Positions 1 to 5,929 of a DNA stretch of 8,473 nucleotides are shown here, piece after piece. Both the position numbers and the translations under genes were made by a program. The notes beneath the pieces were generated by a model. The model saw nothing but the letters and a program-made list of their open reading frames with translations, was not told the origin of the DNA and searched no databases. Every line of letters begins with the position of its first letter. Position 1 is the stretch's first letter. The stretch is from CAINVV01 sp964506325 (lineage in GTDB: Bacteria > Bacteroidota > Bacteroidia > Bacteroidales > Prolixibacteraceae): NCBI GenBank assembly GCA_964506325.1, contig CAZDLO010000136.1, positions 1-8,473 of the forward strand, read 5' to 3'.

Positions 1-16
1 GGTCAACAATAATTCA

Positions 17-1174
17 TTAGTTCTTGTCGCGATGGATTTGTTCATTGAATGTTTTAATTAGTGAATCAATAAACTGAATTGTTTTGAAGGATGGATTTAC
101 CTGGTTAATGCTTCCACAAAAAATAGTTTTATTCGCTGGGCAGTATGCAATCAAAGAACCCCAAAATCCTCCGTGTCCATAATAATCATTATCAAAATCA
201 TATTTATACAGCCCTAAACCATAATAGCTAATTTTCCCTGACTTTAATGTGTGAGGTAAAAAAGTAGTCATTTCTTTCAAAGTAGAACTTTTTATATATA
301 GTCTGCCTTCAAAAAGTCCTTTTAGGAAGGAAGCAAGATCAGCAGTATTTGAAATAACACCTCCACCGGCCCAATCATATGATGTATTTAAGGTTTTTGT
401 TATGTCCCTTTTGCCAAAAAAGGAATGATCTATCTGTCCATTTCCCTTTGCTGGCTCATAATATTCAAAATAGGTGCTATTCATTTGTAATGGCTCGAAA
501 ATTCTGGAACGGAATTGTTTTGCTAAAGGTTGTCCGGAAATCTTTTCAATAATTAATCCCAACAGAAAATAATTAACATCTGAATAATAATATCCACTGT
601 CAGGAGCGGAATGAGCCTTTTTGTTAAGCCCATATTTGAAATAATATTTCATTAATTTTTTAGAATCCCAATTCTGGTTTTTATTCAAAAACTCCTTAAC
701 ATAAAATCTTAATGAAGCATCAGTGAATATATCAGCAAGACCACTTCTGTGTTGTAGAAGTTGCTTTACTGTAATTTGATCTCCATAAGGTATTTGGTTG
801 TAGTAATGTAGTTCATTTACTCTGGCAAGTTTCAAATCACTCAAATACTTTGAAATCGGTTCATTAATGTCTAATAACCCCTCTTCATCCATTTGAAGAA
901 TAACAACAGCTGTAAATGTCTTGGTGATACTTGCTATTTTGAACTGATTGTCTTTGTCCGCTTTCAAATTTTTCCCATCTGAAAAACCTACAGCATCACA
1001 AAAAACCGATTCTGGATTCGAAATGTACACTTGAATGCTGTATACCGGATTTTTACCCTGGAATTTTAAATGATCTTGCATCATTTGTTTCAGTTTATCA
1101 GCCTGTTGTCCAAAAGAAATTGAACTAATTGAAAAGACTAATAGGGTCAAAAAATGCTTTAATAACATAATCAT
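17..1174 (-). CDS. Secreted serine hydrolase, beta-lactamase / DD-peptidase-like (class C fold)
   Basis: A complete 385-residue protein with the size and motif order of the Beta-lactamase (class C / AmpC-like) family, which includes DD-carboxypeptidases, esterases and D-aminopeptidases. Residues 1-22 form a hydrophobic signal peptide ending SFG-QQ, so export to the periplasm is likely. The nucleophile motif SITK lies at about 82-85 (Ser82, Lys85). The second motif is YYSDVNY, with Tyr197-Ser198-Asp199 in place of the common Tyr-x-Asn. The third motif is HGG at 334-336 in YGHGGFWGS. The AGGGV loop near 269-273 is also typical. Family members act on peptidoglycan stem peptides, beta-lactams or small esters, and the sequence does not say which; calling it a resistance enzyme would be unjustified. 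Two ATG codons (residues 1 and 3) are possible starts. It stands alone, diverging from everything to its right. The fold is secure and the substrate unknown. Confidence 0.9.
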   Translation of the reverse strand: MIMLLKHFLTLLVFSISSISFGQQADKLKQMMQDHLKFQGKNPVYSIQVYISNPESVFCDAVGFSDGKNLKADKDNQFKIASITKTFTAVVILQMDEEGLLDINEPISKYLSDLKLARVNELHYYNQIPYGDQITVKQLLQHRSGLADIFTDASLRFYVKEFLNKNQNWDSKKLMKYYFKYGLNKKAHSAPDSGYYYSDVNYFLLGLIIEKISGQPLAKQFRSRIFEPLQMNSTYFEYYEPAKGNGQIDHSFFGKRDITKTLNTSYDWAGGGVISNTADLASFLKGLFEGRLYIKSSTLKEMTTFLPHTLKSGKISYYGLGLYKYDFDNDYYGHGGFWGSLIAYCPANKTIFCGSINQVNPSFKTIQFIDSLIKTFNEQIHRDKN

Positions 1175-1195
1175 CGTTTAAATCAACATCATATA

Positions 1196-1203
1196 CAAAA
1201 TTA
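1196..1203 (-). promoter_or_regulatory. Candidate Bacteroidota -7 element for the serine hydrolase gene
   Basis: Read on the minus strand this is TAATTTTG, an exact match to the Bacteroidota -7 consensus TAnnTTTG, 22 bases upstream of the ATG at 1174. I do not find a convincing TTTG -33 element at the usual 19-20 base spacing, so this is only a candidate. Such 8-mers are common in AT-rich DNA. Confidence 0.3.
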
Positions 1204-1388
1204 CCCCAACACTCCCAATGTGCTCTTTGTGAATTAATAGGATAAATAAAATTAACTGTTGACCTTGAAATATAACATCTTATCCGCTTATACTTTCAAA
1301 AGATTTGGTAAACATACTAAAGTTATAAATCTGATGACAGAACGATTTATGAACTAAATTCCAAATGATTTTTTTATCAACCAAAACA

Positions 1389-1496
1389 ATCCCAGGACAA
1401 AAAGAACATCCATTCCGAGTCTTGTACCCGTTATAGTTCAGTTGACCTCAAATTTCTGAATAATTTACATGTCCGTAACTTATTTGGAAGTGTTCC
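1389..1496 (-). pseudogene. Decayed coding remnant A, recombinase-like C-terminal piece (paired with 7761-7867)
   Basis: Translating the minus strand gives a protein-like stretch reading EHFQISYGHVNYSEI, a stop codon, then GQLNYNGYKTRNGCSFCPG. The stop interrupts an otherwise coherent frame, so this is a fossil. A diverged relative lies at 7761-7867 in the same orientation and reads VNYSQISRQLNQNGYK followed by SFCPG. The pattern 'I..QLN.NGYKTR.G' resembles the segment of large serine recombinases (Pfam Recombinase domain) where LNxxGxxTxxG is common, but the match is short and I do not assign it firmly. Other DNA-binding or transposon proteins remain possible. That two positions preserve the same peptide supports descent from a real gene. 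Confidence 0.45.
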
Positions 1497-1536
1497 AGGC
1501 TGGCTAATAACGTAAACTTAGAATTAATTACAAATC

Positions 1537-1569
1537 AAAAGCCTGATAGCATTTCACTTTCAGGCTTTT
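1537..1569. terminator. Terminator-like hairpin, orphan
   Basis: A perfect 10-base inverted repeat, AAAAGCCTGA (1537-1546) and TCAGGCTTTT (1560-1569), encloses a 13-base loop. The A-rich start and T-rich end make it a possible bidirectional intrinsic terminator. No intact gene ends near it: the serine hydrolase at 17-1174 begins to its left, and the hydrolase chimera begins 330 bases to its right. It may have served a gene since lost, read from right to left (see the tRNA-like stretch at about 1580-1610). Confidence 0.6.
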
Positions 1570-1715
1570 ATCTTCCTTGTAGTGGGGGACGTCGAATTAT
1601 CGAACCTGTTGGAACATTTTTATTTGGCAATTGAACTGTCTGATTTTCTAATTTTTAACTGAATTTATGTGACCAAGATGGGTTTTTACACATCTATCGA
1701 TTGCATGCCCTTAGG

Positions 1716-2581
1716 ATAATATGAAGCACTTGAAACGTTGAATTCAATGCCATTTATACGCTTTTACAGGTTATTATCGTTCTTTAATTAACTTTAATAA
1801 TTAATTTGGTATCATATTAAATACCATCAAGGGAACAAGGAAGTTATTTGTTAATATCCAGCCTGTTTCATATTCTCTGTTTTTGGAATTTCTCTTCCAA
1901 TGAAAAATAAAATCATATGGATCATTTTAGTTGCAATAGCCTTACCTGCCCTTTGGTGCGGTTGGAAGCGTCATTCGATTCATCAGGAGGAAGTTGAATT
2001 CAAAAGTGGAAATCTGGTAATTCGAGGAACTCTTTTGTCCCCCAGATTCGGTATAAAGGCTCCAGGTGTGGTTCTCGTTCACGGATCCGGACAGACCAGT
2101 CGAAAATCAACAATGCTTTATGCGTGGATATTTGCAAGTCAGGGATATGCAGCACTATCTTACGACAAAAGGGGTGTCGGGAAATCTGATGGAGGAGAAA
2201 ATGAATGGAGAGAGTTCAGCCTCAATGATCTAGCCGCTGATGCAGCAGCAGGTTATAGATTTCTAGAATCAAGAACGAATATAGATTCGAAGTGTATCGG
2301 TTTCTTTGGAGCAAGTCAAGGAGGTTGGGTCGTTTCAATCGCAGCAAACCAGGTTGAATCTCCCGCATTCCTCATAATGGTATCGGCCTCTGTCTCAACA
2401 ATAGCTGAAGATCGTATTTATGGGCGTGAAGCACAAATTCGCCACGCAGGATTCGGTGAGGATGATATTAAAAAAGCCATCGAACTTATTAGAATGGATC
2501 ATCAGGTGACACGAACAGGCAAAGATTTCGAAAAATTATCAGCAACTTTTGAACGATACCGTGAAGCTGCCTGGTTCCGGG
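1716..2581 (+). repeat. Long direct repeat, copy 1 (promoter region plus hydrolase 5' part)
   Basis: This segment matches 6461-7327 in the same orientation. The first part, 1716-1993, aligns with about 27 differences by hand, including a one-base gap, or roughly 90% identity. From 1994 to 2576 I find no difference at all from 6740-7322 (583 bases each). After that there is one mismatch (C/T at 2577), four matching bases, and then complete divergence. The right edge of this copy is the fusion point into the sialidase remnant. No transposase or terminal inverted repeat belongs to the unit, so it appears to be a segmental duplication and not an insertion sequence. Confidence 0.9.
1784..1810 (+). 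promoter_or_regulatory. Conserved AT-rich upstream block, probable promoter region of hydrolase copy 1
   Basis: These 27 bases, starting with the palindrome TTAATTAA and ending TTTGGT, are unchanged in copy 2 (6529-6555), although the surrounding upstream DNA has diverged by about 10%. They contain TTAATTTG, one base from the Bacteroidota -7 consensus TAnnTTTG. No clear -33 element is seen. The local conservation suggests a transcription signal, but the stretch is short and chance is possible. Confidence 0.25.
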
Positions 2582-3036
2582 GTTCCGGAGAACGCTGGGC
2601 CGATGATGTTTGTATAAAGGGCGCAAGATTAAAAAAGGGAAAAGATACATGGAGTGAACCGTTTGTAATGGTTGATGTACCGGATCTTCCGGATATTAAT
2701 CCAGCGATGTTTATCGATCCCCGGGAAAGGCTCTGGCTCACATGGTACACGGTGATCGCAAACCAATGGTCAACATCACTTCTTAAATACCTGATCAGTG
2801 AAAATTACATGCAGGATAACGGTCCTCCGGAGTGGCCATGGAATGATGCCATACATGTAAAACCAGGCGATCCTGAGGAGCGTGGGATTTTACCTAACGA
2901 TCGATTTGTTAAGTCTGTGGAAAGGAAGGTTGAAGAGCATGCCGGTTACCTTGCTGAACAAGGAGCTTCAGAAAAACTATTGGAGCGTTGGAAGAAGGTG
3001 GCTCATTGCATGTTATCTACAGTTATCATTACATGA
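1900..3036 (+). CDS. Chimeric ORF: alpha/beta-hydrolase N-terminal part fused to sialidase middle part
   Basis: This 378-residue frame is a fusion. Residues 1-227 match the intact hydrolase at 6646-7677: an N-terminal hydrophobic anchor (about 5-20), the oxyanion-side motif LVHGSG (about 59-64), YDKRGVGKS and the nucleophile elbow GASQG with Ser139. The acid and histidine parts of the triad (GDPELD and GHTLE in the intact copy) are absent, so no hydrolase activity is expected. From residue 228 (GSGERWADDV) to about 366 it reads as a BNR-type exo-sialidase, including WSEPF, FIDPRERLWLTWY and a KPGDP segment. The last dozen residues are out of frame with the sialidase after a deletion, and the stop at 3034-3036 is accidental. 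The start is set by analogy with copy 2, since no Shine-Dalgarno sequence is visible. Although uninterrupted, the product is probably non-functional. I treat it as a gene fusion remnant. Confidence 0.8.
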   Translation: MKNKIIWIILVAIALPALWCGWKRHSIHQEEVEFKSGNLVIRGTLLSPRFGIKAPGVVLVHGSGQTSRKSTMLYAWIFASQGYAALSYDKRGVGKSDGGENEWREFSLNDLAADAAAGYRFLESRTNIDSKCIGFFGASQGGWVVSIAANQVESPAFLIMVSASVSTIAEDRIYGREAQIRHAGFGEDDIKKAIELIRMDHQVTRTGKDFEKLSATFERYREAAWFRGSGERWADDVCIKGARLKKGKDTWSEPFVMVDVPDLPDINPAMFIDPRERLWLTWYTVIANQWSTSLLKYLISENYMQDNGPPEWPWNDAIHVKPGDPEERGILPNDRFVKSVERKVEEHAGYLAEQGASEKLLERWKKVAHCMLSTVIIT

Positions 3037-3113
3037 ACCGCGGGTAGCAGCCAAGAGAAACGATAAAATATGCGCATATCAATAAGGCATGGATAAAGGA
3101 AGGTGACAAGTAA
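2577..3113 (+). pseudogene. Exo-sialidase (BNR family) remnant: 5' end lost, internal deletion, frameshift and stop
   Basis: Exo-alpha-sialidases release terminal sialic acids from glycans. Here 2582-2997 encodes a recognisable sialidase segment: GSGERWADDV, GARLKKG, TWSEPFVM, DINPAMFIDP, ERLWLTWY, NQWSTSLLKY and a tail ending LLERWKK. The signal peptide and first part of the propeller are replaced by hydrolase sequence. At 2997 the frame shifts by two. From 3000 the new frame reads GSLHVIYSYHYMNRG, then a TAG at 3045-3047, then QPRETIKYAHINKAWIKEGDK and a stop at 3111-3113. That matches the usual C-terminus of this family (a HVxYSY strand, a TIKHA-like strand and a closing NEAWIKEGD). Intact family members are typically 350-400 residues, so an estimated 150-200 codons are missing at the 2997 junction. 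It lies 38 bases before the gene at 3152 on the same strand, suggesting a former glycan-degradation operon. Confidence 0.75.
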
Positions 3114-3136
3114 AGTAAATACATTCATAATAATAC

Positions 3137-3143
3137 AGGAGGT
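3137..3143 (+). promoter_or_regulatory. Strong Shine-Dalgarno sequence for the 845-residue protein
   Basis: AGGAGGT lies 8 bases before the ATG at 3152, a textbook anti-16S match and spacing. This fixes the start and stands out because Bacteroidota genes, including the hydrolase copies here, usually lack such a site. Confidence 0.8.
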
Positions 3144-3151
3144 AAAATAAA

Positions 3152-5689
3152 ATGCTTAAAACACGATTCAAAATTATTCTTGTCAGTTTTCTTTCATTTT
3201 TCGTTATTACTGTTCAAGCTCAAATTAATGCAACTAAAATAGTCATTATAGAAGGCAAGGATAACAGCATACCGGAACGTAATGTAGTTGCATCATTTAC
3301 CAAACGTGTCTTAGAACGAAGTGATGTAACTGTTGAAAGAATAGACGAAAGCGAAGTCCTTAAAAAAGACGTTTTAAATAATTTTAATGCTGTTATTCTT
3401 CTTGGACAACCTTCCCGCAACAGTCTGGTTCAACAAGCATTTGTAACCAGCGGTGTTCGTCCCCCACAAGGGGATTACCCTGGACCAGAGGGGTTTGTAA
3501 TAAAAACAATAAAAGGAGGAATAGGCGGCACTCTCGGAACACTTCCAGTGATTATTGCTTCAGGTGTTGATGAGAGAGGCACAATTTATGCACTGACCCG
3601 TTTGATGCGTGAGTCAAAATATTTAGCGAATACTGTTGAAATTCCCGACTTGAATATTATTGATAAACCGGCTTTTGAATACCGCGGATCTGGTATGGGC
3701 TTTATGGATCGATCTCAGGCAGAACGTACAGGAGCAAGTAGAAAATTTGACGTGAATAACTATATTGATGATCAGATAATATTTGGATACAATATTCTTC
3801 TTGCCGGTGGCGGAACACTATCACTAAAACAATTGAAAGAGAATGAGAATTCTGCAGAAAGCGGACTTGTAGGTATATCAAGAGTTCTGGATGATCGTGG
3901 AATAATGTTTTTGAGTCAATATGCACCTAACGGAATTAGCAGAGATGACTGGAAAGAAGGATTTCGTGGTCGTTGGCTGGCCTGCCCCAGTAATCCGGAA
4001 GCACGTGAAGTAATGCTGAAAGGGCGTGAGGAACTGTTTAAGCGAACAAAGAGATTGGATGTCTTATTACTGGTATCAGGAGATGAAGCTGGTTGTCAAT
4101 GTGAATTATGTGCTCCATGGGTAAGAACCTATGTGGATTTAGTTGAAGATATAGCAAAAATTTATCATAAATATTTCCCTGATGGCAAAATATGGCTCAC
4201 AACTCAACAATTAAAATCTGATGAAAAAAATTGGCTCTGGGATTATCTAAATAAAGTTGAGCGCCCATGGTTAAATGCTGTTGCCTATGCACCTGGCGCT
4301 GATGAGCTTTCTCCTTATCTAAACGGCCATATTAACCATGACTATGAAAGATATATTGGGATGGCAAGGGAGTCGCGCTATATACGTGAAATGTTAAAAC
4401 AAGTCCCCCGTACATTAGAAATAACCTCATTCCCGGATATTTCCCATTGGGTGAGTTCACAATATCAGCAACCTGTTGTTGCCCCGGAAATGGCAGCAGT
4501 TTATGAACGCCGCACTTTTAATATACGCGCCCGTCAAATGGAAGATATCTTTCGAAAAACTGCAGGCTACACCATCGGCACAGTTGCATACGCTGAGGGA
4601 ATATTTGATGATGTCAATAAAGCAGTTTGGCTGCAACTGCATTGGAACCCAAATCTCACAGCAGAGAAAATATTGTATGATTACTACCGCTGGTATTGTG
4701 GCTCGGAAGCTGCTCCTGAATTGGTGGAGGCAGCACTTTTATTAGAAGAGAATATGAAAGCTCAGGTTCTGGGTAATGGTGAAGGATACGAGAAGTATTT
4801 AAACCTTGTACGAAGTGCCGGGGCAAAAATGTCACCCGGATTCCGTAAAAATAACTGGCGATATATATTTCTTTTGGAAAAAGGTTTAACTGATTTGTAT
4901 GTATATCATAAAGTTGAACAGGGCTCTGAACTTTTATTGAATGTAAATAATCTGTTAATGAAAGCCACCAGGAGTGATAAGCCAAAAGTGTTTCTTCAAA
5001 ATGCACTGGATGTACTGGGGCAAAATAGTGAAACAGAAGAGATGATTCGTTTACGTGAAGAGTCTAAAATATTGGATGATGAACTTAATGAATCTGTCGG
5101 TTATCGTTTTATTGCTCTGCTGAATATGGTAGAGATGGATTTAGTTGGTGTAACATGGTATTCAGATCAGATTAAAAAACTAATTGATGAGCAAGATGTA
5201 AATGAATTGAAACAACAAGTTGGAACTCTTGCCAATTATGAAAATCCCGGTGATGGGGGTTATTACGATAATGGGGGAAACTATGCAGAACAACCTCATT
5301 TAACATTTGGGACAAGTAACTATTGGGATGTAATATTTAGTCCTGGATTAAAACCATCTCAAGTACTTATTAATTATAGTTTTGCTGGTGAGCAGGGTGT
5401 AACCTATACTTATAACGAATTGGATAAGAAAGCCGAATACAAGATACGGGTAACATATGCTTTGCCGGAAGAAAGCTGGTGGGCAGGAAGAAAAATAAGA
5501 CAACGAGTGCTTGCAGACGGAATTGAAATTGGGGGACCTATAGAAATTGAGAGGAATAAAATACAACAGTTAGAATATGATATACCATCAAGTATAACAA
5601 AAGATGGACGTGTTGAGATTGAATTTGCACCGGATATGCCGGAATCGATAACCGTTGTAAATGAAATATGGCTGATAAAAAAACATTAA
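3152..5689 (+). CDS. Secreted glycoside-hydrolase-like protein (GH20/GH67-type layout), 845 residues
   Basis: Residues 1-23 are a clear signal peptide (FFVITVQA, cleavage before Q), so the protein is exported. Residues about 28-170 alternate strands and helices (TKIVIIEG, NAVILLGQ, GFVIKTI, PVIIASGVDERGTIYAL) and end in IDKPAFEYRGSGMGF. That is the pattern of the N-terminal domain before the TIM barrel in GH20, GH67 and GH115-like enzymes. A barrel-like region follows (about 175-510) with LLLVSGDEAGCQCELC near 305-320: an Asp-Glu pair at 311-312 beside Cys315, Cys317 and Cys320. YAEGIFDDVNKAVWLQLHW near 490-510 is typical of the barrel end in alpha-glucuronidase-like proteins. A helical region runs to about 700. 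The last ~135 residues look like a beta-sandwich. The gene is intact, with no neighbour close downstream. Sialidase proximity suggests glycan breakdown. Exact family, substrate and catalytic residues are not established. Confidence 0.75.
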   Translation: MLKTRFKIILVSFLSFFVITVQAQINATKIVIIEGKDNSIPERNVVASFTKRVLERSDVTVERIDESEVLKKDVLNNFNAVILLGQPSRNSLVQQAFVTSGVRPPQGDYPGPEGFVIKTIKGGIGGTLGTLPVIIASGVDERGTIYALTRLMRESKYLANTVEIPDLNIIDKPAFEYRGSGMGFMDRSQAERTGASRKFDVNNYIDDQIIFGYNILLAGGGTLSLKQLKENENSAESGLVGISRVLDDRGIMFLSQYAPNGISRDDWKEGFRGRWLACPSNPEAREVMLKGREELFKRTKRLDVLLLVSGDEAGCQCELCAPWVRTYVDLVEDIAKIYHKYFPDGKIWLTTQQLKSDEKNWLWDYLNKVERPWLNAVAYAPGADELSPYLNGHINHDYERYIGMARESRYIREMLKQVPRTLEITSFPDISHWVSSQYQQPVVAPEMAAVYERRTFNIRARQMEDIFRKTAGYTIGTVAYAEGIFDDVNKAVWLQLHWNPNLTAEKILYDYYRWYCGSEAAPELVEAALLLEENMKAQVLGNGEGYEKYLNLVRSAGAKMSPGFRKNNWRYIFLLEKGLTDLYVYHKVEQGSELLLNVNNLLMKATRSDKPKVFLQNALDVLGQNSETEEMIRLREESKILDDELNESVGYRFIALLNMVEMDLVGVTWYSDQIKKLIDEQDVNELKQQVGTLANYENPGDGGYYDNGGNYAEQPHLTFGTSNYWDVIFSPGLKPSQVLINYSFAGEQGVTYTYNELDKKAEYKIRVTYALPEESWWAGRKIRQRVLADGIEIGGPIEIERNKIQQLEYDIPSSITKDGRVEIEFAPDMPESITVVNEIWLIKKH

Positions 5690-5710
5690 TTTTCAACGTT
5701 TATATAATAA

Positions 5711-5720
5711 GCATCGATGC
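5711..5720. repeat. Perfect 10-base palindrome downstream of the 845-residue gene
   Basis: GCATCGATGC is its own reverse complement. It is nested inside a looser pair, CAACG (5694-5698) and CGTTG (5720-5724). There is no T-run, so it is not a standard intrinsic terminator, and no known binding site is recognised. Confidence 0.3.
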
Positions 5721-5782
5721 GTTGTTTCACATTTTGCCTGATATTCATCCAGAAAAGATTGTAATCGTAAATATGAAGGTTC

Positions 5783-5929
5783 CTAATTTTTCCCATTATC
5801 TTCTATAATACCTTGAGCATCAACCTGCAGGATTTTAGCAGAAGGTTCAATCCCGGCACCTGCAGTATGTGGGACGATGGTTTCAAACCCATTCATTACA
5901 CCCTGGTGAAGTTCCGGCGTATCCATCCA
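5783..5929 (-). pseudogene. Unidentified minus-strand coding remnant, C-terminal end
   Basis: The minus strand holds an open frame of about 48 codons with protein-like composition. It begins near WMDTPELHQGVMNGFE, continues VPHTAGAGIEPSAKILQVD and ends IIEDNGKN with a TAG at 5785-5783. Upstream in this frame a stop comes a few codons after the plausible homology ends, exactly where the recombinase fragment on the plus strand begins. I read it as the last part of a gene cut off by rearrangement. I do not recognise the family. The overlapping plus-strand frame is also open but has a less protein-like composition. The remnant could still be chance, as 48 codons is short. Confidence 0.35.

Noticed and set aside
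1528..1670. Short plus-strand frame reading VGDVELSNLLEHFYLAIELS
   Set aside because: It looks protein-like but has no start or ribosome site, overlaps the hairpin and tRNA-like stretch, and matches no family I recognise.
2502..2750. 82-codon minus-strand open frame across the fusion junction
   Set aside because: It lies wholly antisense to the hydrolase/sialidase fusion, has low-complexity Ser/Arg-rich composition and shows no recognisable motif. It is a shadow of the plus-strand codons.
2882..3085. 67-codon plus-strand frame overlapping the sialidase remnant end
   Set aside because: It is in neither of the two frames that show sialidase similarity and has no ribosome site. It is open only by chance.
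4476..5006. Overlapping open frames (plus 4476-4745, minus 4656-5006) inside the 845-residue gene
   Set aside because: The main frame has a signal peptide, a strong ribosome site and coherent domain structure throughout. These are alternative-frame shadows.
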